The notes below the pieces were generated by a model, which was not told the DNA's origin, searched no databases, and was given only the letters and a program-made list of their open reading frames with translations. From Clostridium sp. (GTDB taxonomy: Bacteria > Bacillota > Clostridia > Lachnospirales > Lachnospiraceae), in assembly GCA_023664385.1 (NCBI GenBank), contig JAMPFU010000007.1, positions 39,660 through 103,659 of the forward strand: DNA of 64,000 nucleotides, written 5' to 3'. The position numbers were made by a program, and so were the translations under genes. Each line of letters begins with the position of its first letter. Position 1 is the stretch's first letter. This document shows, one piece after another, positions 26,094 to 37,598 of this stretch.

Positions 26094-26744
26094 CTATGCT
26101 TCATTAAGACGCATAATTTGAATCGCCAGTGCTATATGCTCCATCCCAAGTATTCGCATATGCGGATAAAGCTTCGTTACAGGGTCAATCAAAAGCAGCA
26201 GCGCAAGCGTAATTTGCAGAATTGTCTGTAGCATATCTGCAACCCATTTTTTCTTGTGGGTAAGGTTATAAATAGCAACATTCAGGCTTTCCGTCCCCTC
26301 AACCATACCAAATATGCCCCATATAACCCCAATTAAGCCATCAGCCCGGTTTCCATGTACAATAATGGAAATACCGATTACAATTAATAAAATGCCCGCA
26401 GAGGAAAGCTTTGTGTCCAGCCTTTTATATTCCTTTGTTATTATGGCGCAAAAAAGAGAGCTTACACCGATTGCAATCATAAGGCTTCCCATCGTATATG
26501 GCAGAACCTTATAGATAAAATCAACAAAAAACAGGCACAAAAAACCAACAACCAATAATATGGCAACAATGATATGTCCAAGTCTTCTACTTAAAGGCGT
26601 ACCAAATATATGCCGACTGTAAAATTTCCATGTGGACATATCCGTTTCCAGCTCCTGCACTGCCTGTCCCTGATAAAACGGAGCATACCCCAAATCGGAG
26701 GGGGAATCCGTATACAGCTTTTCATTCTTTTCTTTCCCTGCCAT
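26094..26744 (-). CDS. DUF308/HdeD-like membrane protein
   Basis: The 216-aa protein has a cytoplasmic N-terminus of about 55 residues and then about six membrane segments arranged as hairpins, for example HIIVAILLVVGFLCLFFVDF, GSLMIAIGVSSLFCAII and SAGILLIVIGISIIVHG. This fits the HdeD/DUF308 group, whose role is not well known. The ATG at 26744 is preferred over GTG/TTG codons just upstream because GGAGAG is spaced five bases away. It follows the Hsp70 gene by about 100 bases and may share its transcript. Confidence 0.6.
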   Translation of the reverse strand: MAGKEKNEKLYTDSPSDLGYAPFYQGQAVQELETDMSTWKFYSRHIFGTPLSRRLGHIIVAILLVVGFLCLFFVDFIYKVLPYTMGSLMIAIGVSSLFCAIITKEYKRLDTKLSSAGILLIVIGISIIVHGNRADGLIGVIWGIFGMVEGTESLNVAIYNLTHKKKWVADMLQTILQITLALLLLIDPVTKLYPHMRILGMEHIALAIQIMRLNEA

Positions 26745-26845
26745 CAACACTCTCCAAAAAATGCTTATCCCTTATTATGTGCCCAAACCGGCTGCATATG
26801 CACATAAAACATATTTTTTTGAAGCACATACCCTTATATGATACG

Positions 26846-28540
26846 CTATATGATATCTTCCTCAATGCTATCTAAAAATTCTTTAAATTCTTTTCTTGCG
26901 CTTTCAATCTTAAGCTTGTCCTGTTTGTCAAGAATTTCCTCAAAGGCATTCATCTGCAATTCAATAATGTGCCTTGTATCTCCCGTTGCCTCCTCATACA
27001 TGCGGTCACCACGCAAAAGCAACAGCTTATTTTCCTCCTGCTCTCTCGGATGTATCTTTAAGGACGCTAAGGATTCAAGCCTTGCAGCGATTTCCTCGTC
27101 GCTCATATCCGTATCTTCATTTTTTATGACGACACGCTTTGATATTTTTGTTGACAATACCTTAACCTCAACCTCCAAAATAGCGTTCACGTCATAGGTA
27201 TAGGTCACGTCAACTGCCTCTTTCCCTGCCGGGCCAATTGGCACAGGCACCTCTAACTCGCCTAAATATACGTTGTTTCTTGCATACCTGCTCTCTCCCT
27301 GAAGGATTTTGACAAGTATGTGGCTTTGATTGTCAGAGGCTGTATAAAGACGTTCTGTCCTGCTGACAGGTATTACCGTATTTCTTTCTATGATAGGCAG
27401 ATAATGGCCGTTTTCCTTGTAGCCGCCGCTTCTTGTGACAACAATGTCCGTTCCAAGGGTAAACGGACATACATCCGTAAGAATGATCTCCTTTACTGCC
27501 TCGTCCCGCTCCTTCATGGCTGCCTGTGTCGCTGCGCCCACAGCAACAACCTCGTCAGGATTTATGCTTGTGTTCGGAAGCCTGCCGAAAAGACGGCTTA
27601 CAAACTTTCTGACAATGGATAGCTTTGTGGCGCCTCCTACCAATATAACCTCCTCAATATCAGCAAGCTTTATCTGAGCGTCCTTAAGACTTCTCTCTAT
27701 CGGTTTTTTTATCTTGCCAAGCAAAAGCTGGCAGGACTTTTCATAGTCGTCTATGTTTATCTCATACTCATATTTTTCCTCGCCTATCCTACACTTAAAT
27801 ACAGAAGTTCTGCTCTCCTCAAATCCAAGCTTACATAGCTCTGCCTGCTTTCTTATATGGGCAAGTGTTTTTGCATCAAGCTCATCCTGGTCTATCTCCT
27901 TTTCCCTGAAAAACATCTGCTCAAGGACCTCTGTGAAATCCTCTCCTCCAAGGTAGTTGTCACCTGCAACTGCACGAACCTCCATAATATTCTGATACAG
28001 CTCAAGTATTGATACGTCAAATGTACCGCCGCCCAAATCAAAAACAAGGAATTTAGTATCTGCATTTTTCTTGTTTAAGCCATAGGCAATCGCGGCGGCA
28101 GTCGGCTCACTGACAATACGCTCAACTACAAAGCCTGCCATTTCTCCTGCCTTCTTTGTCGCCTTTCTCTGCGCATCATTAAAATAGGCTGGAACACTGA
28201 TAACAGCCTCTGTTACCTCATGTCCAAAAAATGCCTCCGCATCCTCCTTCAGGGATTTTATGACAAGGCTCGATAATTCTTCTGCAGTAAATTCCCTTTC
28301 GCCAAGCATGAATTTTTTGCCTGTACCCATGCTTCTCTTAAAGACGGAGGCAGTCTGGGACGGATTTGTCATACCACGCTCCCTTGCGGTTTTTCCTACA
28401 TAAACCACACCTTCATCATCCACACTTACAACGGAAGGCGTGAGCATTTCTCCCAGCTTATTCGGTATAACCTTTGCCTCGTCCTTATCAAAATATGCAA
28501 TTAAACTGTTTGTTGTTCCGAGATCGATTCCTACTATCAT
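26846..28540 (-). CDS. hscC: Hsp70-family chaperone, HscC type
   Basis: The 564-aa protein is shorter than DnaK (about 610-640). It has the ATPase signatures [37 protein letters not shown] and [20 protein letters not shown], and a substrate domain with [11 protein letters not shown]. The C-terminal lid is short. No GrpE or DnaJ gene is adjacent; instead its ATG overlaps the stop of a TPR protein with a J-like N-terminus, which is the likely partner. Tight coupling suggests the two proteins are made in fixed ratio. Confidence 0.9.
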   Translation of the reverse strand: MIVGIDLGTTNSLIAYFDKDEAKVIPNKLGEMLTPSVVSVDDEGVVYVGKTARERGMTNPSQTASVFKRSMGTGKKFMLGEREFTAEELSSLVIKSLKEDAEAFFGHEVTEAVISVPAYFNDAQRKATKKAGEMAGFVVERIVSEPTAAAIAYGLNKKNADTKFLVFDLGGGTFDVSILELYQNIMEVRAVAGDNYLGGEDFTEVLEQMFFREKEIDQDELDAKTLAHIRKQAELCKLGFEESRTSVFKCRIGEEKYEYEINIDDYEKSCQLLLGKIKKPIERSLKDAQIKLADIEEVILVGGATKLSIVRKFVSRLFGRLPNTSINPDEVVAVGAATQAAMKERDEAVKEIILTDVCPFTLGTDIVVTRSGGYKENGHYLPIIERNTVIPVSRTERLYTASDNQSHILVKILQGESRYARNNVYLGELEVPVPIGPAGKEAVDVTYTYDVNAILEVEVKVLSTKISKRVVIKNEDTDMSDEEIAARLESLASLKIHPREQEENKLLLLRGDRMYEEATGDTRHIIELQMNAFEEILDKQDKLKIESARKEFKEFLDSIEEDII

Positions 28541-31500
28541 TTATTCTCAATCCTTTTTAGTTTTTCTTCTATGACAGCATTGTGTCCAAATATGCTTAAC
28601 GCTTTTTTGTAACACATCCTTGCCATTTCATAGTCCTTCATCTGCTCATAAACAAGTGCTTTTTCATACCATAGCTCATGACACTCGCCATAGAAACAGC
28701 CCTCACATCTAAGGTGCTTCAAGCCTTCGTCTGCTATGGCTACAGCCTGTTTTGTTTTTTTTGTAACCCTGTAAAGCCTCGCCATTTTGACATAGTCCAA
28801 AGGCGTGTGCATTTTCTCCTTTGGAATTGTGGCACGTTCAAGATAAACTCTTATGTCCGGCTTGAATAACGTTTTTTTGCTTAAAATAGTTTCTATCAAA
28901 CTACTATAATAATTTGCTTTATTGTTGATGTCAAGCTTTACAGCCTGCTCAAAATGCTTCCGCGCATCCTCCATGAGACCATGATCCCTAAAAACATCTC
29001 CCATGCTTACATATGCCCTCTTATCATCTCCTTGATTGCTTATGGCAAGCTTAAAGCTTTCATGTGCCTTATCTATATAGCCCTCCAAGCCATATACATA
29101 ACAGAGCTGTCTCATACACATTTGTATATCCTCATCATACGGCAGCTCATCGATGCATTTCCGAAGTACCTTAACGGAATCCTCCATTCTTCCCATTCGG
29201 AGTAAAAGCTCCGAATAGTCGTACATGACATCGGCATTTAGTCCAAATAGTTCAAGGTATTCCTGATATACTGCTTCGCTCTCCTCAAAATGGTTCATAC
29301 ACTGCAGGGTTCTTGCTTTATACGCATATATGTTTGCCTTCATATCACGGTCCGCATCCTGCAGATTAATATAAAGCAACGCCTTATTATAATTTTCCAC
29401 TGCCATGTCAAACTGCCTATGCTGCTCATAAATAAGTCCCATTCTACTGTAGCAGTAATAATTGTCAGGCTCATATTTAATCGCCTCCTGAAAATCGGAA
29501 AGCGCACTTTTGTAATTGCCTAAAAATCTGTTTAGGATTCCCTTGTTTATATAAAAATATGCACTTGGTCTTAGCTCCAACTGTTTTTCAAACAGCCCTA
29601 TCGCCTCTGCATACCTTCCTTTATGCTTAAAGGCAAGTCCCTTTTGCCCGTAAACATACTCATTATCCGGCCAAAGACTGATTACCTCATCATAAATGCC
29701 GATTGCATCATCAACCATGCCTCTTTTTATAAGCAGCCCTGCAAGCTCCATATACACATCCTCAAATTCCTCCATGTCGCTTTCCTCAGGCTTGCTTTTT
29801 TCAAGCAGCTCTCTTAATATATCCTCGGCTTTTCTATATTCCTCCTCATACTTATATATCATGGCTTCCTGAAAGCTTATGCTGTCACTTTCTATATCAA
29901 AGCTGTTATATCTTTCGATAACCTGCCTTGCGCTATCCGGCTGATTATATCTTAAATATACCTTTATCTCCTGAACATAAGGCTCAGCCACAAAAGGATA
30001 AATCATGATGGCATGCTCACATGCATTCATAGTCTCCTTTATGTAGTCTAAATGAAAGGCTGCCTTTGCCATAAAGCTGTAAGCAATATAGTTACTGTCA
30101 TCCTTTTCAATTAACTGCTCGCATGCCTCAAGGCATTTCTCATAATGATTCAGCTTATATTCAAGCTCACATTTAGCCTCATAGGAGAGCATAATCTCCT
30201 CGTGCTCCTTTGAAAGGGCAATTTCCAAAAACTGTCTTGCCTCATCATAGCGTTTTGTCTTTATATAGCAGTCTGATATAAGGAAATTGACGTATTCATA
30301 GCGTTTTCTTTTTGCAACAGTATCCTCGCTATCATCCTCCTCAGGAAGCGCCTCAATCTCATTTTTCCATATAAAGAAGCAATTTAAAGCCTCATCATAG
30401 TTGAAAAGACACAAATAGGTTCTTCCCTTTACATTATAGTACTCACACACCTTTTCTTTCCCTGGTGTAAAGCTGTCAAGCACCTCTATGGCTTCGTCAA
30501 ATTTGTAGGACTGATAATAGCTCCAAGCCATCTCCATGCGTATGTCATCATCTGCCGGATTTTCCTCAAGCTGCTTTTCATATTGCTCAATCAAAGAAAA
30601 GTTTGCCCTTATCATTCCTGCCCGGACGCCGTTGTCATAGTGGTTAATCTTCAAAAGGTCCATGTACATATCCCTGGACTTTTCAAAATCACCGTTATAA
30701 AATGCAAGGTCTGCCTGTTTACCATTTACAATGTATTTATCATCGGAAACCGCCTCCGCCCTGTCATAGAATTCCTTTGCCCTGTCATAATCTCTATTAT
30801 TTTTGGCAATGTCGCCGCATACAAGCAAAATCGCAGCATCATCAGGGAAATCATCTGCAAGTGCTTCAACATCCTGCTGTATTTCAAACATCTCATTTGG
30901 GCATACGTCATAGAGCGTTTTTTCCTCATTTTCAAGCTGCTCCTGATACTGATTGTGCAGCTTTTGAAGCTTACTTTTCACTATAGCAAGCTCCAAATAC
31001 GGATGATATGCGTCACTATTTTGAAGCTCAGAAATTATTTTATCCTGTCCTTCAATATTGCCTGTCCGTATGGCGGAATCCAACTTATAATACCGTTCAA
31101 TAAATTTATCTATATCCTCCGTTTCACCCTCAAACAGATAATAATTTATTAAATCATCGTATGTTGAATTGGTTATAATATAGTCTAAAAAATCTACAGG
31201 ATATTCCTCAGAAAGTTCCTTCCTCCTGCTCCTTATATCAAAAGTGTCAATAATATATTTCCATACCTTTTTCGGAATATAGAAATAATCCATAAGGAAT
31301 TTCATAAGTGTATCAAAGGCATCCTCGGAGGAATCAAGCGATACAAACTCGTCCCGGTCAAAAAGCTCCTGCCACTTGTTTACATCGATTCTTGAGAAAA
31401 AATCAAAATACATATCCTCAAGTGCAAGCAGCAACGGCGATTTTTCCTCATCGGCATTCCCCTGCTCGCCCTCATCAACATCAGCAAGGCGCATTGCCTC

Positions 31501-31638
31501 CTCGTATGCAGACCGAAGCTCCTTAAAGCCCTCAGGATCATCCTCCGGATTTACCTTAGACAGCTTTTCCCTATATACGGTTTTTAATTCAGTTTTGTCC
31601 TTTGTAGGTGAAATACCCAGTATCTGCCAAATTTCCAT
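28537..31638 (-). CDS. TPR protein with degenerate J-like N-terminal domain
   Basis: The first 50 residues ([20 protein letters not shown], then [20 protein letters not shown]) follow the helix pattern of a J-domain. The invariant HPD tripeptide reads NPE (30-32), so it should not stimulate Hsp70 in the usual way. From about residue 190 to the end there are many TPR units, for example [20 protein letters not shown] and [20 protein letters not shown]. The 1033-aa protein has no signal peptide or membrane segment. It overlaps hscC by four bases and starts 11 bases after icd. It probably presents clients to the HscC-type chaperone. Confidence 0.75.
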   Translation of the reverse strand: MEIWQILGISPTKDKTELKTVYREKLSKVNPEDDPEGFKELRSAYEEAMRLADVDEGEQGNADEEKSPLLLALEDMYFDFFSRIDVNKWQELFDRDEFVSLDSSEDAFDTLMKFLMDYFYIPKKVWKYIIDTFDIRSRRKELSEEYPVDFLDYIITNSTYDDLINYYLFEGETEDIDKFIERYYKLDSAIRTGNIEGQDKIISELQNSDAYHPYLELAIVKSKLQKLHNQYQEQLENEEKTLYDVCPNEMFEIQQDVEALADDFPDDAAILLVCGDIAKNNRDYDRAKEFYDRAEAVSDDKYIVNGKQADLAFYNGDFEKSRDMYMDLLKINHYDNGVRAGMIRANFSLIEQYEKQLEENPADDDIRMEMAWSYYQSYKFDEAIEVLDSFTPGKEKVCEYYNVKGRTYLCLFNYDEALNCFFIWKNEIEALPEEDDSEDTVAKRKRYEYVNFLISDCYIKTKRYDEARQFLEIALSKEHEEIMLSYEAKCELEYKLNHYEKCLEACEQLIEKDDSNYIAYSFMAKAAFHLDYIKETMNACEHAIMIYPFVAEPYVQEIKVYLRYNQPDSARQVIERYNSFDIESDSISFQEAMIYKYEEEYRKAEDILRELLEKSKPEESDMEEFEDVYMELAGLLIKRGMVDDAIGIYDEVISLWPDNEYVYGQKGLAFKHKGRYAEAIGLFEKQLELRPSAYFYINKGILNRFLGNYKSALSDFQEAIKYEPDNYYCYSRMGLIYEQHRQFDMAVENYNKALLYINLQDADRDMKANIYAYKARTLQCMNHFEESEAVYQEYLELFGLNADVMYDYSELLLRMGRMEDSVKVLRKCIDELPYDEDIQMCMRQLCYVYGLEGYIDKAHESFKLAISNQGDDKRAYVSMGDVFRDHGLMEDARKHFEQAVKLDINNKANYYSSLIETILSKKTLFKPDIRVYLERATIPKEKMHTPLDYVKMARLYRVTKKTKQAVAIADEGLKHLRCEGCFYGECHELWYEKALVYEQMKDYEMARMCYKKALSIFGHNAVIEEKLKRIENK

Positions 31639-31649
31639 TTACATTCCTC

Positions 31650-32858
31650 TTATAAACTTTTTTCCAATGTTTCACGTATCGCCTTGATAAAATCCTCACT
31701 GTTAAGAACGGTGACGTTTTCAAGGGTGGTAATCAGCGCCAAATCCTTCGTCATCCTGCCATCCTCTATTGTCTTTATCGTTGCAGCCTCAAGCTTGTCT
31801 GCAAATTCCATAAGTGCAGGAATATTGTCAAGCTCACCTCTTTTTCTTAAAGCGCCTGTCCATGCAAATATTGTTGCAACGGAATTTGTTGAGGTTTCCT
31901 CCCCTGCAAGGTACTTGTAGTAATGTCTCTGTACCGTTCCATGTGCCGCCTCGTACTCATATTTTCCATCAGGTGATACAAGCACGGACGTCATCATTGC
32001 AAGTGATCCAAAGGCTGAGGAAATCATGTCACTCATAACGTCTCCATCATAGTTTTTACAAGCCCATATATATCCTCCCTCAGATTTCATAACTCTTGCA
32101 ACCGCATCATCTATCAGTGTGTAGAAATACTCTATGCCTGCCGCATCAAATTTTTCCTTGTATTCCTCATCAAATATTTGCTGAAAGATATCCTTAAAGG
32201 TGTGGTCATATTTCTTTGAAATTGTATCCTTTGTAGCAAACCAAAGCGTCTGCTTTGTGTCAAGGGCATAGTTAAAACAGCTTCTTGCAAAGCTTTCAAT
32301 GGAGCCGTCAATATTGTGCTGTCCCTGTATGACACCCGCTCCTTCAAATTTATGTATTGTCTCCTTTATGACCGCACCATCCTCACCTGTAAATACAAGC
32401 TCTGCCGTACCTGCTCCCGGAACATCTATCTCAACACTCTTATAAACATCACCATATGCATGTCTTGCGATTGTAATCGGCTTCTTCCAGTTCTTGACAC
32501 ATGGCTCTATTCCCTTTACAACAATAGGCGCACGAAATACCGTTCCGTCAAGAATTGCACGAATGGTACCATTTGGACTTTTCCACATTTCCTTTAGGTT
32601 ATACTCTGTCATACGGGCTGCATTTGGTGTGATTGTTGCACATTTTACGGCAACACCATATTTCTGTGTGGCATATGCAGAATCAAAGGTAACCTTATCC
32701 TCCGTTTCATTTCTATACTCAAGTCCCAAGTCATAATATTCCGACTTTAAATCAATAAACGGATATATCAGCTCGTCCTTTATCAGCTTCCAAAGTATTC
32801 TTGTCATTTCGTCTCCGTCCATCTCTACAAGGGGCGTTGTCATTTCGATTTTTTCCAT
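31650..32858 (-). CDS. icd: NADP-dependent isocitrate dehydrogenase (eukaryotic-like subfamily)
   Basis: The enzyme converts isocitrate to 2-oxoglutarate and CO2 with NADP. The 402-aa protein has [13 protein letters not shown], the substrate-binding [13 protein letters not shown] (Ser of SPNGT) and [35 protein letters not shown] contains the residues that set NADP preference. This is the homodimeric subfamily typical of eukaryotes and some bacteria rather than the E. coli type. It supplies 2-oxoglutarate for glutamate. It heads a likely operon with the TPR and hscC genes. Two small hairpins lie in its leader (32885-32945). Confidence 0.93.
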   Translation of the reverse strand: MEKIEMTTPLVEMDGDEMTRILWKLIKDELIYPFIDLKSEYYDLGLEYRNETEDKVTFDSAYATQKYGVAVKCATITPNAARMTEYNLKEMWKSPNGTIRAILDGTVFRAPIVVKGIEPCVKNWKKPITIARHAYGDVYKSVEIDVPGAGTAELVFTGEDGAVIKETIHKFEGAGVIQGQHNIDGSIESFARSCFNYALDTKQTLWFATKDTISKKYDHTFKDIFQQIFDEEYKEKFDAAGIEYFYTLIDDAVARVMKSEGGYIWACKNYDGDVMSDMISSAFGSLAMMTSVLVSPDGKYEYEAAHGTVQRHYYKYLAGEETSTNSVATIFAWTGALRKRGELDNIPALMEFADKLEAATIKTIEDGRMTKDLALITTLENVTVLNSEDFIKAIRETLEKSL

Positions 32859-32954
32859 TTTTATTTTTCCTCCAACTATATCGGTATTTTATGTTTATCG
32901 GAAAGCTCCCTGACCTTTCCATAAGACAGGATGAAACATCCTGATAATTACATG

Positions 32955-33755
32955 TTATATCTTCAATATCTCCTTTTTTATTGTTTTAATGACACCTTGG
33001 TTTGCCATAGTATCCGTGACAAAACGTGCAGTCTCTTTCACCTCCTGTCTGGCGCTTCCCACTGCATAACTATATTTTGCACACCTTAGCATACCGATGT
33101 CATTTATGTTGTCTCCAAATACCATAACCTCATCCTCTGTGACATGAAGCTCATCCATAATAAGCTTTAAGGCATTCCCCTTGTTTATGTCACTGCGGTT
33201 ACAATCCACCCAATTTACGCCTGCGCAGGCTATGGCTGCCTTATCCTGCCACTTGTCATAAAACCACGCTCTGACAACTCCCTCAGCATCGCTCGGGTGA
33301 TATAGGGAAACCTTTGCAATGTCATCGTCCACAAGTGTCAAATCATCCACAAGCTTTATATCAAATCTATACTCATCATGAATCCATCTGTAAAGCTGTT
33401 CGCTGCTTTTATCAAGATATACGAAGTCCCTGCCTGCAAGCATAATGCTCACGCAAGAAAGCTTCAGGGCATCTCTTACAATCTCCTTGACAAGCTGCTT
33501 ATCCATTGCATTTGCCGCAAGTGTATGGTCGTTTCTGTCTATAACAAAGCCGCCGTTATCACTGATATAATATATGTCCTCTGCAACCGGAGCAAATAGT
33601 CTTTTTATACTTGCATACTGCCTCCCGCTGGCAGCGGCAAAAACGATTCCTTTTTCCTTCAGCTTTTTTATTATATCATAAATTTCAGGATTAATGTTAA
33701 AGGTGCCATCAGGAACTAAGGTTCCGTCCACATCACTGGCTATTAATTTAATCAT
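32955..33755 (-). CDS. Cof-type HAD-IIB sugar-phosphate phosphatase
   Basis: The 266-aa protein begins MIKLIASDVDGTLVPDG, with the nucleophile and acid Asp in DVDGTL. It has AASGRQYASI (motif II), a C2-type cap domain in the middle, a Lys in DINKGNALKLIM (motif III) and MVFGDNINDIGML (motif IV). These are all the motifs of Cof-type phosphatases acting on sugar phosphates or flavin mononucleotides; the substrate cannot be told. GAGGAG precedes the ATG at 33755. Its neighbours do not suggest a pathway. Confidence 0.9.
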   Translation of the reverse strand: MIKLIASDVDGTLVPDGTFNINPEIYDIIKKLKEKGIVFAAASGRQYASIKRLFAPVAEDIYYISDNGGFVIDRNDHTLAANAMDKQLVKEIVRDALKLSCVSIMLAGRDFVYLDKSSEQLYRWIHDEYRFDIKLVDDLTLVDDDIAKVSLYHPSDAEGVVRAWFYDKWQDKAAIACAGVNWVDCNRSDINKGNALKLIMDELHVTEDEVMVFGDNINDIGMLRCAKYSYAVGSARQEVKETARFVTDTMANQGVIKTIKKEILKI

Positions 33756-33871
33756 TCTTATTCTCCTCTTTATGTACATACAGCAATTTGTGCCAAATGA
33801 AAAAGGCTATAATATTTTATCATAAACAAAGCCAATAGACAAGATTGGGAATTTTAATATGAGTATCAGAT

Positions 33872-33936
33872 AAAAAAGCAGGGCTGCCACACAAAGATAT
33901 CAGTACCGACACCTTCGTGCAGCAACCCTATTTTAT
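33872..33936 (-). terminator. Terminator hairpin after the OFA-type transporter gene
   Basis: AGGGCTGC-CAC pairs with GTG-(CA)-GCAACCCT with one mismatch and a small bulge, and on the minus strand GCTTTTTT follows. The loop contains AGTACCGAC, a nine-base word also found in the cores of the two large palindromes. It lies 23 bases after the transporter stop. Confidence 0.75.
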
Positions 33937-33958
33937 TTATCGTCTGCCTAATGTATCA

Positions 33959-35332
33959 TTAAGCCTTTGCTTCCTTTTTTGCTTTCTTCGCCTCAATTGC
34001 CTTATCGGTAGGCCTTACCATAACAAGACATATAATAAGTGCTATGATGTACAGCACGATTGTGGCATATAAAACATGCTGGTATCCTGTAGGATTTACC
34101 GTAATCATCTCTGTTGTTCCATCTGCAAGCTCATGTGCAATCTGAACCTCTTTACCAAAATGATTTACAATCCATGTAGCCATCTGATTTCCCGTAAGCC
34201 CTGCAAACGCCCATGCAGAAAGCGTAATACCGTGTATTGCACTTATACTTCCCATTCCATAATGATCGGAAAGAAGTGTCGGCACATTTGAGAAACCGCC
34301 GCCGTAGCCTGCATTTACAACAAAGATAAGTCCCAAAACCAAAATCATAAGAAGCGTATTGCCCTCTCCGTTTTCGATACCCTTTGTAAGTAAAACGATT
34401 GCAGTAAACGCAATTGAAAGTATAAATATAAGCTTGTAAATTGTATTTCTGTCCTTCATTGTATCAGCCCATGCAGAAAATCCAAGACGTCCGCCTGCAT
34501 TAAACACTGCCGATACCGTTGAGATAATACCTACAACACTTGCAAGACCGATACACTTTACAATCATTTTCTCCTGTGAAATAAGTGCAAGACCACAGGT
34601 AATATTTATGTAGAACATAAGCCAAATTCCAATATAATTTGTAACAGGCTTTGTCTTTATCACTGAAAGAATGCTTGCCTTTTCCCCTTTGCCCTGAGGC
34701 TCATGCCAGCCCTCAGGCTTCTTTAAAAGAAGATGACCGGCAAACATCATAACAAAGTAAACACCTGCAAGAATGATAAACATTTTATAGATTCCACCCT
34801 CACCGAGGTTGTCAAGCATAGCCTGCATAATCGGACTTGCGATAGCCTTTGCAGCTCCAAAGCCTGCAACTGCAAGTCCCGTAGCAAGACCCTTTCTGTC
34901 CTCAAACCAAAGCATAAGCGTTTTTACAGGCGATAAGTACCCTGTACCAAGACCGATACCCATAATAAAACCATAGCATACATAGATGCCGATAAGTGCC
35001 AGCTTGCTTCCCTGATGTGCACCGCCGTAGTATATAAAAAATCCCGTGCCTGCCATACCAGCCGCAAAACAAATAGCTGCAATCAGCGAGGATTTATGTA
35101 TATCCTTCTCCACAACATTTCCTAAGAATGCCGCTGACATTCCGAGGAAAAATATTGCAAAGGAAAATGCCCATTCCGTTGCACCCTTTGAAAACCCAAT
35201 ATAATCTGCAATCTCCTGACTAAAAATTGACCAACAATAAACCGTACCGATACTGCAATGTAAAAGCAATGCAGGAATGGCTGCACGTATCCATTTATTT
35301 GTACGCCAACCGCCTTTCTTTGTTTCTTCCAT
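33959..35332 (-). CDS. OFA-family MFS transporter
   Basis: The 457-aa protein has 12 predicted membrane segments and belongs to the oxalate/formate antiporter branch of the major facilitator superfamily. It starts near WIRAAIPALLLHCSIGTVYCW and has GLGTGYLSPVKTLMLWFEDR after segment 4, GLATGLAVAGFGAAKAIASP and GGGFSNVPTLLSDHYG in the second half. Oxalate itself is not proven as substrate; many clostridial members move other monocarboxylates. It has its own promoter and terminator, so it is transcribed alone. Confidence 0.9.
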   Translation of the reverse strand: MEETKKGGWRTNKWIRAAIPALLLHCSIGTVYCWSIFSQEIADYIGFSKGATEWAFSFAIFFLGMSAAFLGNVVEKDIHKSSLIAAICFAAGMAGTGFFIYYGGAHQGSKLALIGIYVCYGFIMGIGLGTGYLSPVKTLMLWFEDRKGLATGLAVAGFGAAKAIASPIMQAMLDNLGEGGIYKMFIILAGVYFVMMFAGHLLLKKPEGWHEPQGKGEKASILSVIKTKPVTNYIGIWLMFYINITCGLALISQEKMIVKCIGLASVVGIISTVSAVFNAGGRLGFSAWADTMKDRNTIYKLIFILSIAFTAIVLLTKGIENGEGNTLLMILVLGLIFVVNAGYGGGFSNVPTLLSDHYGMGSISAIHGITLSAWAFAGLTGNQMATWIVNHFGKEVQIAHELADGTTEMITVNPTGYQHVLYATIVLYIIALIICLVMVRPTDKAIEAKKAKKEAKA

Positions 35333-35450
35333 TTAAGTTACTCCTCCTCAAATTTATATTTGCTTTTTTGTATTATATATTAATGCAATCCTATGTCTTA
35401 CCCATGCAAAATCCTACAAATTCCACTGCGTACCGACATAAACCTTTGTT

Positions 35451-35479
35451 ATTATACGCTCAATTTTCGTGACTTTCAA
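35451..35479 (-). promoter_or_regulatory. Promoter for the OFA-type transporter
   Basis: TTGAAA (35479-35474), a 17-base spacer and TATAAT (35456-35451) on the minus strand. The start near 35444 leaves a leader of about 110 bases that contains GTACCGAC on the plus strand at about 35431-35438. Confidence 0.7.
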
Positions 35480-35505
35480 GAAAAAAATAAAAGTACCTAA
35501 ATATG

Positions 35506-35943
35506 TCATTCCACCTCAATAACAAGGCTGTGGGGCAGACATACAATTGTCTCCCCCGCTTTGCTTATGGCACTATGCTTTACGCATATCTGCTCATGGC
35601 AGTCAGACTCGGATATGTATGCACTTCCACTTTTTATGACAAGAATATTATACTCCTCAAGCCCATCTGCATCTTCTGACCGTTCACCACCGCCTGAAGC
35701 CGCAACAATTTTATACTCTGTGTCTTCATCAAGTGAAAAGCGCTTTACTTCCGTTCCGTCTATATAGACCTTTACCGTTCCTCCCGTTTTCATTGACAAG
35801 CGCTGAACCATAAGTGCACCGGCTCCAACAAAAAGTACGATGACTATCAGTATAATATCTGATTTGTACCTTTTCAAAAAGCTTCTTTTTGCACGTTCTG
35901 TCTGCACAATTTGATTGTCTGTTACAGTTTCCGGTTTACTCAT
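35506..35943 (-). CDS. NusG domain II-containing membrane-anchored protein
   Basis: The 145-aa protein has a basic N-terminus, one membrane segment (about 28-48, [20 protein letters not shown]) and an outside NusG_II-type beta domain. That domain has the signature [20 protein letters not shown] followed by [11 protein letters not shown], with three conserved cysteines. In clostridia such proteins are often near electron-transport (Rnf or heptaprenyl) genes, but here the partner is a chemoreceptor it overlaps by eight bases. The function is unknown. Confidence 0.8.
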   Translation of the reverse strand: MSKPETVTDNQIVQTERAKRSFLKRYKSDIILIVIVLFVGAGALMVQRLSMKTGGTVKVYIDGTEVKRFSLDEDTEYKIVAASGGGERSEDADGLEEYNILVIKSGSAYISESDCHEQICVKHSAISKAGETIVCLPHSLVIEVE

Positions 35944-37429
35944 TTTTAAGTGCATTCAACCTGTCTGCCAATGCTTGAAGCTCCTCAACCATATTTCCTA
36001 CATCATTGACAATGTTGGAATTTACATCGCTGGACTCCAAGGTTGCCTGTGAGTGGGCAGTGACCTCCTCAGTGGCAGCCGATATTGTCTGTATGCTCTC
36101 AACTATGGCTTCATTTGAATTTGCAAGCTCATTTACCAATTGTGACAGCTCCTCGGTCTGCTGCTGAATGTCAGATGTTTTGCTTGCAATTGTTTCAAAG
36201 CTGGAAGCCGTTTCAGTAGCTGCAATGCCCTGAAGCTTGCTGTTATCCATAAGATAATTTATAACCTTTACAACCATATCAAGCTCAGATGAAATGTTCT
36301 CGATCAGGTCTGCGATATCAACCGTTGCACCCTGCGTCTGATCGGCAAGGTTTGTTATCTCTGACGCAACGACCGCAAATCCCTTTCCTGCCTCTCCTAC
36401 TCTTGCCGCCTCTATGGAGGCATTGAGTGCAAGAAGGCTTGTCTGTGATGTGATGTTATCTATAATCTCAATAATGGACTGCATCTGTCCGTTATATTCC
36501 ATAAGCTTTGCAAGCTCCTCCGAAACCTTTTTGCTGGCATCATCGGAAATATTAACCTGCTTAATCAGATCGTCAATTTTTTCCTTGCCTGCGGCAACCT
36601 CAGCACTGGCATCCTCCATGCCGTTTTCAATCTGTGATGTAACATCCTCAACCCTGCGGACAAAATCCTGTATTTCCTCTGTTTTCATAAGCTGCGACTG
36701 TATAGAGTCTGCGGTATCGTTTGTTCCGTTTGAAACCTCTGTCATGGAATTTTTCGTATTTACAAAGGAAGCCTCAAGGTTATCCATTTTCTCAGATACT
36801 ATGTTGATATTTCCTGTCATATGTGAGGATATATCCATAATCTGATTGAGCATTGCCGTAACCTTTGCCTTGTCTTCTTCCATCCGGATAAGCTTATCCT
36901 CATTATTCTGCATCATAACCTTTGACATGAACAGCATATACACAAAATATATAATGATGAAAGCAACTCTTATCTCAACATTCGGCATGTCCTCCGATGT
37001 AATTTTTCCCTGAACCCCCATATAGATAACATTTAAAATATTTATTGCAATAAGTCCCGTACCCATTTTAATTGTGTATTTTATATCACTGTATACAAGC
37101 ACAAACAGAGAAATGAGTATTCCATATACAAATGCAACAGGTGAATATGTAGTGAAAACCGTAAACGAATAGAATATTGCATAGCCTATGCCAAGCACCA
37201 GACGGATATGCATGCTGCTTTTATCACGCTGATATATGACCCGCATAATAACAAGCGGGACTAAGGAAAGTGCCGCAAACACACAAAAATACAACAAGGT
37301 TCTGCTTTTTTTCACAACCTCTATTATGTATGCTCCCAAAAGAACAATATTGTAAATCGTGTAACCAATGATTACAAATCTGTTGTTTCTTGCCATCTCA
37401 CGCTGTGAGGCAGACATGTTTTCATTCAT
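35936..37429 (-). CDS. Methyl-accepting chemotaxis protein with multi-pass membrane N-terminus
   Basis: The 497-aa receptor has about six membrane segments in residues 15-180 and no large outside ligand domain. There is no HAMP domain; a coiled coil leads to the MCP signalling domain with the hairpin tip [20 protein letters not shown] followed by [12 protein letters not shown]. It may sense a membrane or intracellular state. The ATG at 37429 has GGAGG at nine bases. In-frame upstream codons were not used. It is followed by and overlaps the NusG-II gene. Confidence 0.88.
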   Translation of the reverse strand: MNENMSASQREMARNNRFVIIGYTIYNIVLLGAYIIEVVKKSRTLLYFCVFAALSLVPLVIMRVIYQRDKSSMHIRLVLGIGYAIFYSFTVFTTYSPVAFVYGILISLFVLVYSDIKYTIKMGTGLIAINILNVIYMGVQGKITSEDMPNVEIRVAFIIIYFVYMLFMSKVMMQNNEDKLIRMEEDKAKVTAMLNQIMDISSHMTGNINIVSEKMDNLEASFVNTKNSMTEVSNGTNDTADSIQSQLMKTEEIQDFVRRVEDVTSQIENGMEDASAEVAAGKEKIDDLIKQVNISDDASKKVSEELAKLMEYNGQMQSIIEIIDNITSQTSLLALNASIEAARVGEAGKGFAVVASEITNLADQTQGATVDIADLIENISSELDMVVKVINYLMDNSKLQGIAATETASSFETIASKTSDIQQQTEELSQLVNELANSNEAIVESIQTISAATEEVTAHSQATLESSDVNSNIVNDVGNMVEELQALADRLNALKNE

Positions 37430-37598
37430 TATTTCAACCTCCGTCAAATGTTTTATATTTTTTAAGTTAAACCCCAACCTTTATTTTACCATATAGGAAA
37501 AAATTTTGCAAAATTTTTATGCTTGACTGTTACGTTGACATTTACGTTGCATATCTATATATCTTTCTCCTGCTCTCATTCCAATTACATTCTCTCCT

